Shown here: one piece after another, positions 1 to 7,284 of the stretch | Position numbering within the stretch: position 1 is the stretch's first letter | How the letters are laid out: each line of letters begins with the position of its first letter | NCBI GenBank assembly: GCA_035528395.1 | Contig: DATKYR010000192.1 | Coordinates: 1-64,000 of the forward strand | Direction of reading: 5' to 3' | Length of the DNA: 64,000 nt | Source: NIOZ-UU13 sp035528395 | Lineage (GTDB): Bacteria; Planctomycetota; Phycisphaerae; Sedimentisphaerales; Anaerobacaceae | Made by a program: the position numbers and the translations under genes | Notes under the pieces: generated by a model | What the model saw: the letters and a program-made list of their open reading frames with translations, nothing else | Told to the model about the DNA's origin: nothing | Database searches by the model: none

Positions 1-1893
1 GAACCAAATCGATAAAGTGCTAACACCATTCTCGGTCCAGTCACGCGGGTAAGTCAACGTCAAAGTCGCCTCAGAGTACCCAACACTGTTGTCGTAGTAA
101 AGCGGTATCGACTGGTTGCCTCCGTGAACGATAGTTTGCTCGGCAAATGGAGGATTCTCATAACCAACAAGAGAACCGTTTGTCGGGTCGTCGTATCCGT
201 CCAACCACACATTAAATATCCTGTTGCTTTCGGGGTCATCGGGGTCAAGGTCGTTGTAGGACTCAAAATCGTCCACGACAAGGAAGTTAGCAGTCATAAA
301 GCTCCAGACTTTTCCTGTCCACGGACTGTCGGGATTGGCGTTATTGGCCTCATCAATACGCCAATAGTAGGTGGTATTCCACAGGAGTTTTTCGGATTCA
401 TAACTCTCGGAACCAAGGTTCCCGGTGCCTTTGTACTCAGGTGAACTCGTATCGGCATTTTTCACGGCATCTTCATCAACGCCTAAAAAGACCTGATGCG
501 AATCAGCATAGACTCCCGGCGTCCAGGTAAGAATCGGCGTATGCTCTACATCCACAGTACCATTAGCCGGGTCCGGGCTTCCGACGGCTCCCTCAGTAGT
601 AAAGCTCCAGATGTTGCCTTTATACGTCTCAACGACATCAAATTCATCTACCCGCCAGTAGTAAGCTTTAGCCATTTTAAGTGTGCCGGGAGAATAGGTT
701 GCAGTTCCCTGTGGAAGTCCGCCAGCGGCGTTGTCCACATCGTCAAAATTGTCACCGAAATATACTGTGTGCAATTTCGAACCGAAACCTGGCGTCCAGC
801 TAAGCTCCACATCCGGGTCTACCAACTCGGCACCATCAGCCGGGTCTGGTGCATAGGCAGTCTTAGGGGGAACTGTAAAGCTCCAGACATTGCCTTTGTG
901 TGTTGTAGTAGCATCGGCCTCGACTTCATCTATCCGCCAGTAGTAAGTCATACTCGGAACAAGGCCTTCCGGAAAAGGAAATCCGGGAAAACCAACAACA
1001 ATAAACATCGCGGCCTGGTTGCCATGGAAAGTATCTGCGATGCCCTCGTTCACATCGTCAAAATTATCGCCAACATATACATCGTGCGAGACCGCAGTAT
1101 CTCCTGGTGACCACGAGAGGTTCGCCCATGTATCGGTATGAAGAGCACCATTAGCCGGGACCGGGTTATCGGCCTTTACAAACGATGCAGGGATACCGTG
1201 AAACAGGTCCACTATCTGGTTATCCGACAGCGTCCGGTTGTAGATGTAGATTTCATCCATAAGGCCATTGAATGATTCGTCGTAGTCATCGCGGTCTTCG
1301 CCGAAACCGAGTGTGACGTTTGCCTCCAGGGCGGCATCGGGTCGGAATCCACCGGGCCCTTCACCAACTATCTCACCGTTAATATAGACCTTCGAATAGC
1401 TCCCGTCACACGTACCGGCCACGTGCTGCCACTCGCCTGCTGCCGGAGCAACAGTGCTGAATATATGCAGATTATCCTGGTCTGTACCTCCCCATTGGAT
1501 CATACCATCAGAGTCCTGAAGCTGGAATATCCACCTTCTATCTTCATATTGGAAGCTTTTACCGGCCATTCCCTGCCAGTTACCATTCAATCCATCCCAT
1601 TTTATCCAGATGGAAACGGACAATTCGCCGCTGGCCGAGGGGTCGTCAGTTCCGCAGTTAATACGGCTCGGCAGATTGGGCTGATCATTAAACGCAACAA
1701 CCCAACCTCTTTCGGCATCGAGTACCGTTACCGGGCCGTCTACTGCCGTTCCATGGTTCCCATTACCTGAATAATCATTTAAGTCGTTCTCATTGATAGG
1801 AAAGTATCCCCAGAGACTTCCGCCATTCGTCACGCCTGCAGTTACTCCTAACACCAAAACAAATGAAAACAAATAAATCAAATTCTTAGACAT
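1..1893 (-). CDS. Secreted LamG / FN3-like repeat protein, partial (runs off the left edge)
   Basis: Partial gene; 631 codons are visible and the frame is open to base 1. It starts at ATG 1893 behind a GTAAGGAGG ribosome site. Residues 1-23 are a signal peptide, residues about 25-190 a LamG (concanavalin A-like) module, followed by three FN3-like repeats (each with LSW/LTW and YYWRIDE/YYWRVDE signatures) and the start of a VDDFESYND module typical of planctomycete exoproteins. It is a paralogue of the next gene upstream (2632-5466): the repeat region is nearly identical, while the LamG domain and signal peptide are divergent. Probably an extracellular carbohydrate-binding or adhesion protein; no catalytic motif is seen. 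Confidence 0.85.
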   Translation of the reverse strand, partial: MSKNLIYLFSFVLVLGVTAGVTNGGSLWGYFPINENDLNDYSGNGNHGTAVDGPVTVLDAERGWVVAFNDQPNLPSRINCGTDDPSASGELSVSIWIKWDGLNGNWQGMAGKSFQYEDRRWIFQLQDSDGMIQWGGTDQDNLHIFSTVAPAAGEWQHVAGTCDGSYSKVYINGEIVGEGPGGFRPDAALEANVTLGFGEDRDDYDESFNGLMDEIYIYNRTLSDNQIVDLFHGIPASFVKADNPVPANGALHTDTWANLSWSPGDTAVSHDVYVGDNFDDVNEGIADTFHGNQAAMFIVVGFPGFPFPEGLVPSMTYYWRIDEVEADATTTHKGNVWSFTVPPKTAYAPDPADGAELVDPDVELSWTPGFGSKLHTVYFGDNFDDVDNAAGGLPQGTATYSPGTLKMAKAYYWRVDEFDVVETYKGNIWSFTTEGAVGSPDPANGTVDVEHTPILTWTPGVYADSHQVFLGVDEDAVKNADTSSPEYKGTGNLGSESYESEKLLWNTTYYWRIDEANNANPDSPWTGKVWSFMTANFLVVDDFESYNDLDPDDPESNRIFNVWLDGYDDPTNGSLVGYENPPFAEQTIVHGGNQSIPLYYDNSVGYSEATLTLTYPRDWTENGVSTLSIWF

Positions 1894-1927
1894 AATAGTC
1901 CTCCTTACAAAATATAAATATAGGTTG

Positions 1928-1993
1928 TTAATTGAAATGCAAAAAACATAACCGCCAGGCACGACGCTTTCGCTGCAACTCTGTGCCTGGCAT
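1928..1993 (-). promoter_or_regulatory. Leader element A: hairpin plus 21-codon uORF upstream of the LamG gene
   Basis: A GGAGGAG ribosome site is followed by an ATG and a 21-codon reading frame (MPGTELQRKRRAWRLCFLHF then N). The first codons lie in a hairpin with perfect 9-bp arms, GCCAGGCAC/GTGCCTGGC (1954-1962 and 1983-1991), around a GCGAAAGC core. The uORF ends 34 bases before the LamG start. The same element stands before the paralogue at 5487-5564. Either a translated leader (attenuation) or a structured RNA; I cannot match it to a named riboswitch. Confidence 0.55.
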
Positions 1994-2159
1994 AATAACT
2001 CCTCCTCTATTTGGAAAACTACTCGTCGGGGCGGAGCCCTCCGCAGCCCGGCAAGAATTGTGCCTGCCCGTCCTGACTCGGCCCCGCTCCGACTCGCTCG
2101 ACCTTGACGAGCCAAGCCGAAACAGGCTGGATGACCTCAAAGCCACAAATACCCGCCCA

Positions 2160-2216
2160 TTCGACCCTTCGACTTCGCTCAGGGCAAGCTTTTTTCGCTC
2201 AGGGCAGGATCTGTGC
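2160..2216. repeat. REP-like repeat (CCCTTCGACTTCGCTCAGGG family), double copy
   Basis: The unit CTTCGACTTCGCTCAGGGCA is followed at once by a shortened second copy (TTTTTTCGCTCAGGGCAGG). The same unit recurs, whole or degenerate, near 13172, 14188, 34495 and 39014. The 2010-2210 stretch is absent from the otherwise duplicated leader of the upstream paralogue, so this block looks like an insertion into the 5' leader. Confidence 0.6.
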
Positions 2217-2237
2217 AGACACAAGCTTTACTATTCG

Positions 2238-2267
2238 TTTATACCAAATTATCTACTTCCCCGTCAA
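2238..2267 (-). promoter_or_regulatory. Sigma70-like promoter for the first LamG gene
   Basis: TTGACG (2262-2267), an 18-base spacer and TATAAA (2238-2243) on the minus strand. The whole core, including the spacer, is identical to that before the paralogue (5667-5696) apart from the last bases of the -10 box. It predicts a long 5' leader of about 340 nt. Confidence 0.6.
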
Positions 2268-2493
2268 GGAAAATCTCTCGATTTATTTATGCCTTCGTGC
2301 ATGCCTTGAGCGTGAACGAAGGTCCTCCCTTCAGCTCCCAGTCCTCACAATTGCCTAAGAACCTTCATCATTCAGCATTCCTTGTTCGATACCTGTCCTG
2401 AGCACTGTCGAAGGATTCGATATTCCTTTCTTTTCTGTCATCCGTATTCTGTCGTATGTTTTCTGTCTCGGCGCCTCATCATTAACCAATTTT

Positions 2494-2530
2494 AAAAGGG
2501 GCTTATACCGAATGATTCGGTATAAGCCCC
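2494..2530 (-). terminator. Rho-independent terminator after the 944-aa LamG gene
   Basis: A perfect 15-bp stem, GGGGCTTATACCGAA with its complement (2498-2512 and 2516-2530), has a 3-nt loop and is followed on the minus strand by TTTT. It sits about 100 bases past the stop codon of the upstream LamG gene, so each paralogue has its own transcript. Confidence 0.85.
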
Positions 2531-2538
2531 GAAATGGT

Positions 2539-2631
2539 CCAAATCCTTAGTTGCTCATAAAGTCACCGCTCCGTCAAAGCAGCATAGTCCTTGAAGTCAA
2601 CCTTCCCATCCTCGGAAAGGACGATGACTTT
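2539..2631 (-). pseudogene. Decayed dockerin-like tail after the LamG stop codon
   Basis: Reading on in frame past the TAG at 2632-2634 gives VLSEDGKVDFKDYAALTER, then TGA (2563-2565), then LYEQLRIW. This resembles the D-G-K-V-D-F-x-D-Y/F-A-x-L-A-x-x-W dockerin-like repeat common at the ends of planctomycete secreted proteins. The TGA stands where the conserved Trp (TGG) would be, so two nonsense changes appear to have removed a C-terminal anchoring or docking segment. Seen directly: the reading frame and motif. Inference: loss by mutation. Confidence 0.5.
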
Positions 2632-5466
2632 CTATTTGTCAAGGCCGCTGATTTTGATGTTGTCAATCGCCCACCACCAGTCATTGCCGGCGTCGAACAA
2701 ACCGAACGTCAAAACCATGCTTTTCGCCCATGAGGGATTATCCACTTCGATCACAACCGTCTCGTTCTCGTAGGCAAGATTTTCGGGCTTGTAATTCGGA
2801 GAACTCGGGTCTGACAACCACAAGAGCAGTTCAATATCCTCCCCTCCGTCAAAGGAGACGGTCACAATCGCGCTCTGGTGATAGTCGCCGTCAAACTCCG
2901 GACGCCAGCTCGAATCGAACTCGAGCTGAATCGTACCGGCCTCAACATTGGAGATATCAATTGCAGGCGTGCTGAGCCATGTATCATAGGGGTCCTCTGC
3001 AACGTTGTAGTCCGCCGGGTGAGCACTGTCATCCCACTCGTCCGGATCGGCCACAGCAATAGTGCCCTGCCCTAACTGGAAGTTGTCACGGCCTTGAGGA
3101 TCGACTGTAAACCACCAATCTCTATTTGCGAAGGCCCAGCCGGCCCACTCTGTAACACCATCCACAGCAGGGTCGCCGACGCCCGGAACGCCGCTATTGT
3201 CAACGGTCCAACCGGCAGGTGGCGTGTCCGTCCAGACCTCTTCGGTGCCTGCGGATTCCTCCACGGTCGTCCCCAAAACCGCACTCTCGAAATCATCTGC
3301 AAACAACAGGACCCTTCCGACACGAGCCGCGGCGGTAGCCAATCGAATATCATCAAAGTACATCGTACCTGAACCACCTGCTACGGGATTGGCCTTGTCA
3401 CCAAAACCAATGGCAATCGTGTTGATATTAGTAAGATCCACGCCCTGGTCCGCAAACGCCTGCAGGTCGATATTCCACCCCGTCCAGATAGGTATCTGCG
3501 TAACATTCGGATTATCATGATAGACCACCGCGCTGCCGTTGAGAGCAATATACATCCGCTCAGCAGCGTTACTCGTATCACCCCTGAACGAAAGTGTCAA
3601 TGTGTTAACGTCCTTTTCGGTCCAGTCACGCGGATAAGTCAGCGTATGAGTTGCCTCAGAGTTCCCAACACTGTTGTCGTAGTAAAGCGGCATCGACTGG
3701 ATGCCTCCGTGAACGATAGTTTGCTCGGCATAAGGAGGAAGGTCATTACCAACAAGAGCTCCGTTTGTCGGGATATCATAACCGTCCGGCCACGCTTCGA
3801 ATATCCTGTTGCTCTCCGGTTCAGGGGGGTCAATGTCGTTGTAGGACTCAAAATCGTCCACGACAAGGAAGTTGGCTGTCGTAAAACTCCAGACTTTGCC
3901 TTTCCACGGACTGTCGGGATTGACGTTATTGACCTCATCAATTCGCCAATAATAAGTGGCAACCCACTCAAGTTTTCCGGGTTCATAGCTTTCAGAACCA
4001 AGGTCCCCGGTGCCTTTGTACTCCGGTGAACCTGTATCGGCATTTTTCACGGTATCTTCATCAGCGCCGAAATAGACCTGATGCGAAGCGGCATAGATTC
4101 CCGGCGACCAGGTAAGAATCGGTGTATGCTTTACATCTACAGCACCATTAGCCGGGTCCGGGTTTCCGACGGCGCCCTGAGTAGTAAAGCTCCAGACGTC
4201 GCCTTTATATGTCTCAATGGCATCAAACTCATCGACACGCCAGTAGTAAGTCTTAGCCAATTTAAGTGTTCCGGGTTTATAGGTTGCAATTCCCTGTGGG
4301 AGTCCACCAGTTGCGTTGTTCACATCATCAAAATTGTCGCCGAAATATATAGTGTGCAATTTTGCACCGAAACCTGGCGTCCAGCTAAGCTGCACATCCG
4401 TCTCTATAAGCTCGGCACCATCAGCCGGGTCGGGTGCATAGGCTGTCCTGGGAGGAATCGAAAAGCTCCAGATATGGCCTTTGTGTTTTGTAGCACCGTC
4501 AGCCTCAACCTCATCAATCCGCCAGTAGTAAGTTGTCCCTGGAACAAGGCCGTCCGGGAAAGGAAATCCGGGAAAGCCGGCGACAACAAACGTTGAGGTT
4601 TGATTGCCGTGGAACGTGCCCTCGGCACCGTCATTAACGTCGTCAAAATTATCGCCCATATATACATCGTGCGAGGCCGCAGTATCTCCCGCCTTCCAGG
4701 AAAGGTTTACCCATGTATCCTCATGCAGGGCACCATCTTTCGGGACGGCACCCAAAGCATACGGATATCCTTCACCACCTTGCATAGTACCCTGAATCTT
4801 TTCCGGCGGCAGCGCCTCGTCGTAGATGCGTGCGTCATCTATCAAACCGACAAGATGATGGGTCGGCGGGGTTATATCTCTTCCGGCGCCCAGAAGCAAA
4901 CGGCCGCTACTGGTCTCTATCATACCTGTAGAATCCATTGTTCCGATCTCTTCACCATCTAAGTATACGGGCTTTCTTGCCCCATCGTACACTGCAGCGA
5001 CGTGATGCCATTCGCCGTCGAAAAGACCGGTGGCTGCTATGGCCATCCAGGGGGGAGTAGTGCCGGTTGTCTTAAATCCGAGCTGCTGGCTGGGTCCATT
5101 ATAGTAAAATGCGAAGGTGTCAATATTTGGTCCGCCCCTCATGATAATGCCGGACCAGTCGGGGTAGTTAAAGTCCGGGTCAGGTCTTATCCATGCTGAG
5201 AGTGTAACTTGCTCAGTGATATTTAATTCATCACTATTCCCGCATTCCACATAATCATCTCCGTCGAGCTCCAGCGCGCTGCCTATCCAGCCGGCTGCCC
5301 AGGTTGGGTCGCCCCGCAGGGTTCCATCATTATTGCCGACAGAGTCCACAGCCATGGTGCCGGAACCGTCATCGAGCCTCCAGTGGGCGATGATATCAGC
5401 CGAGGCATTACCTGCCACACTCAGCACCAAAGCAAAAGCTACAAGATAAATCAATTGCTTACACAT
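2632..5466 (-). CDS. Secreted LamG / FN3-like / adhesin-type modular protein
   Basis: 944 aa. Start ATG 5466 has a GAAGGAGGATTATT ribosome site. Residues 1-23 form a signal peptide ending ASA; residues about 25-225 are a LamG lectin fold (AHWRLDDGSG start, LLLGAG, GLIDDARIYDEAL end). Three FN3-like repeats (about 235-530) follow, then a VDDFESYND module (about 535-720) and a C-terminal cleaved-adhesin/MAM-like domain (about 725-944: DDFES, WDDSAHPADYN, WWWAIDNIKISG). No catalytic residues are recognised; likely a secreted glycan-binding protein. The frame continues past the stop into a dockerin-like remnant, so the protein may once have been longer. Confidence 0.85.
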   Translation of the reverse strand: MCKQLIYLVAFALVLSVAGNASADIIAHWRLDDGSGTMAVDSVGNNDGTLRGDPTWAAGWIGSALELDGDDYVECGNSDELNITEQVTLSAWIRPDPDFNYPDWSGIIMRGGPNIDTFAFYYNGPSQQLGFKTTGTTPPWMAIAATGLFDGEWHHVAAVYDGARKPVYLDGEEIGTMDSTGMIETSSGRLLLGAGRDITPPTHHLVGLIDDARIYDEALPPEKIQGTMQGGEGYPYALGAVPKDGALHEDTWVNLSWKAGDTAASHDVYMGDNFDDVNDGAEGTFHGNQTSTFVVAGFPGFPFPDGLVPGTTYYWRIDEVEADGATKHKGHIWSFSIPPRTAYAPDPADGAELIETDVQLSWTPGFGAKLHTIYFGDNFDDVNNATGGLPQGIATYKPGTLKLAKTYYWRVDEFDAIETYKGDVWSFTTQGAVGNPDPANGAVDVKHTPILTWSPGIYAASHQVYFGADEDTVKNADTGSPEYKGTGDLGSESYEPGKLEWVATYYWRIDEVNNVNPDSPWKGKVWSFTTANFLVVDDFESYNDIDPPEPESNRIFEAWPDGYDIPTNGALVGNDLPPYAEQTIVHGGIQSMPLYYDNSVGNSEATHTLTYPRDWTEKDVNTLTLSFRGDTSNAAERMYIALNGSAVVYHDNPNVTQIPIWTGWNIDLQAFADQGVDLTNINTIAIGFGDKANPVAGGSGTMYFDDIRLATAAARVGRVLLFADDFESAVLGTTVEESAGTEEVWTDTPPAGWTVDNSGVPGVGDPAVDGVTEWAGWAFANRDWWFTVDPQGRDNFQLGQGTIAVADPDEWDDSAHPADYNVAEDPYDTWLSTPAIDISNVEAGTIQLEFDSSWRPEFDGDYHQSAIVTVSFDGGEDIELLLWLSDPSSPNYKPENLAYENETVVIEVDNPSWAKSMVLTFGLFDAGNDWWWAIDNIKISGLDK

Positions 5467-5486
5467 AATAATCCTCCTTCGTAAAA

Positions 5487-5564
5487 TTAATATTGATTGT
5501 TAATTGAAATGCAAAAACATAACCGCCAGGCACATCGCTTTCGCTGCAACTTTGTGCCGTGCAT
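5487..5564 (-). promoter_or_regulatory. Leader element B: hairpin plus 25-codon uORF upstream of the 944-aa LamG gene
   Basis: Second copy of leader element A. GAGGAGGAG is followed by ATG 5564 and a frame reading MHGTKLQRKRCAWRLCF and on to 25 codons. The outer hairpin keeps GGCACA/TGTGCC pairing around the same GCGAAAGC core but loses two outer pairs. All three codon differences from copy A in the shared part change the amino acid, which favours an RNA structure over a conserved peptide. Sequence identity extends across the whole region between the uORF and the LamG start. Confidence 0.5.
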
Positions 5565-5666
5565 AATAACTCCTCCTCTTATTCGAAAAACTACAGGAAT
5601 TGCACCCGCAGTGAGACCAAAATACACAGATGTCGGACTGTGCAGGCGCAAGCTTCACTAATGTCA

Positions 5667-5696
5667 TCTATACCAAATTATCTACTTCCCCGTCAA
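5667..5696 (-). promoter_or_regulatory. Sigma70-like promoter for the 944-aa LamG gene
   Basis: TTGACG (5691-5696), an 18-base spacer and TATAGA (5667-5672) on the minus strand, duplicated at 2238-2267. It predicts a leader of about 200 nt carrying leader element B. The rest of the gap (5697-5890) holds no gene I can support. Confidence 0.6.
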
Positions 5697-5890
5697 GTAA
5701 AATCTGCCGAATTATGCATCCTTTTTCAACACCCTCATATAAAATCAGCAATCTCTCCCCAAATAATCGAGATCGTAGTCGAAGTCGCCAGATATGCCCT
5801 TGTTTTTGCCTGTGGAGTCTGTCCTCGACTCCGATCGGGTAGCGGGTAGCGGGATTTGCTCCGGGCGAAATCCGCCGCCTTTTGGCGAAG

Positions 5891-6358
5891 TCAATTACCT
5901 GCTGCCAGTGCCCGAGCCAACATTACCGCCCAGCCGGCAGCAATAATAACTATTAGGGCTAAAATGATATACTTTACTTTAACCTCTCTAAAAAAACGCT
6001 CTAAAAAGCGGAAATACACCCCAAAAACGGCTATAACAAAAGCCAAAAACGCTATAACCACCAGCACACAACATAATAACGCACAGGCCGGCTGGATATA
6101 AAACGCCTCGAAGATTTTGCCCTGGGCGAAGGCAAGTGTCGCAGTAGTCATTCCGCAGGTTGGACACGGCAACCCATATCTTTGCTGGAACCCACAGTAG
6201 CCAAGCCACCGTCCCATATCGATATTATAATGTCCCGCCAGCGCAAAAAATCCGAAGGAACCAACCACCGCCAGGCAAACAATCACCGCTGCCATCCGCT
6301 GGCGAGATGACGCTCGGATAAAAATTTTCAACTTATTTACCTGTTGGCTTGTTGGCAT
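5891..6358 (-). CDS. DUF2752 family membrane protein
   Basis: 155 aa from ATG 6358, chosen over an upstream TTG at 6379 because a promoter lies just before this ATG. It carries the family signature of DUF2752, a glycine/proline-rich CPTCGMTTA motif (about residue 60), between hydrophobic helices: one at about 25-45 and two in the C-terminal half (LLCCVLVVIAFLAFVIAVF; YIILALIVIIAAGWAVMLA). Function of the family is unknown. It is transcribed away from the phosphatase gene at 6461. Confidence 0.85.
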   Translation of the reverse strand: MPTSQQVNKLKIFIRASSRQRMAAVIVCLAVVGSFGFFALAGHYNIDMGRWLGYCGFQQRYGLPCPTCGMTTATLAFAQGKIFEAFYIQPACALLCCVLVVIAFLAFVIAVFGVYFRFLERFFREVKVKYIILALIVIIAAGWAVMLARALAAGN

Positions 6359-6367
6359 AACTACGTT

Positions 6368-6396
6368 AGAATAGAGCAACCGGGTAATTCTGTCAA
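6368..6396 (-). promoter_or_regulatory. Promoter giving a near-leaderless DUF2752 mRNA
   Basis: TTGACA (6391-6396), a 17-base spacer and TATTCT (6368-6373). Only nine bases separate the -10 box from ATG 6358, so the predicted transcription start falls at or beside the start codon. A 6-bp inverted repeat AATAAC/GTTATT (6406-6411 and 6417-6422) lies just upstream, in the divergent space shared with the phosphatase gene, and could be an operator. Confidence 0.6.
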
Positions 6397-6460
6397 GAAA
6401 CGACTAATAACCGTTAGTTATTGAAAAAATGCGAAGAAGTACGCGTTGAGAGATACGAAT

Positions 6461-7276
6461 ATGCCATTAGAGCAGAGAGATTTAAGCAGAATGTTAGAGA
6501 CAGCTATCGTGGCAGCACACCTGGCCGGCCAGCGCGCGATGGAAGAAATCAATTTCATCAAGGCCTCAGTGAAGAACGCCACCGAGCTTGTAACCCAGAC
6601 CGATGCACGATGCCAGAAGATAATCATCGACCGAATCAAGGAGAACTATCCCGACCACGGCTTTATTGCCGAGGAAGGTAGCGAGGGTAAGATATTCAAA
6701 CAGCTCCCACGAGGCGACGAGCAGTTCTTCTGGGTCATCGATCCCATAGACGGAACAAACAATTTTGCACATCGCATGCTTTTATTCACCATCAGCATCG
6801 CGGTAATATACCAGGGCCGGCCCATTGTAGGTGTGATTTTCGAGCCGGCTACAGATTCAATGTTCACGGCTGTAAAAGGCGGCGAGGCACAATTGAACAA
6901 CAGGCGAATAACTGCAAGCGAAGAAACAATGGATAAATTTTCAAGCGTTGGTCTGGATAGCCATTTTGACAATGGTGTACCGGGTTGGGTATGTGAAATT
7001 ATGCAGCGAACAAGATTCCGAAACTTAGGCACAACCGCTCTGCAATTGGCATACGTGGCAAAGGGCGGCCTTATAGCCACTATTGCCTCCGACCCGAAGC
7101 TATGGGACATAGCAGCCGGAACCGTAATCGCTGAGGCCGCCGGAGCTATCGTTACCGACTGGCAGGGTGGAAAAATCTTTCCCCTCGATTTGGAAAGCTA
7201 TGAAGCTCAGCAATTTCAGCTATTAGCAGCTAACAAAAAAGTCCACCCCAGCTTACTCGAACTTCTAAAGTCTTAA
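6461..7276 (+). CDS. suhB: Inositol monophosphatase family protein
   Basis: 271 aa from ATG 6461; a TTG at 6446 is an alternative start. Metal- and phosphate-binding motifs of the Mg-dependent IMPase family are all present: AEEGSE, DPIDGTNNFAH (about residue 90) and WDIAAGTVIAEAAGA (about residue 210). The substrate may be myo-inositol-1-phosphate or a related sugar or nucleotide phosphate; the sequence does not decide. It ends 8 bases from the convergent end of the secretion operon. Confidence 0.9.
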   Translation: MPLEQRDLSRMLETAIVAAHLAGQRAMEEINFIKASVKNATELVTQTDARCQKIIIDRIKENYPDHGFIAEEGSEGKIFKQLPRGDEQFFWVIDPIDGTNNFAHRMLLFTISIAVIYQGRPIVGVIFEPATDSMFTAVKGGEAQLNNRRITASEETMDKFSSVGLDSHFDNGVPGWVCEIMQRTRFRNLGTTALQLAYVAKGGLIATIASDPKLWDIAAGTVIAEAAGAIVTDWQGGKIFPLDLESYEAQQFQLLAANKKVHPSLLELLKS

Positions 7277-7284
7277 CTCTGCAA

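Noticed and set aside
1928..1993. Known cyclic di-GMP or cobalamin riboswitch
   Set aside because: The conserved cores of these classes are not recognisable; only a hairpin with a GCGAAAGC core is seen.
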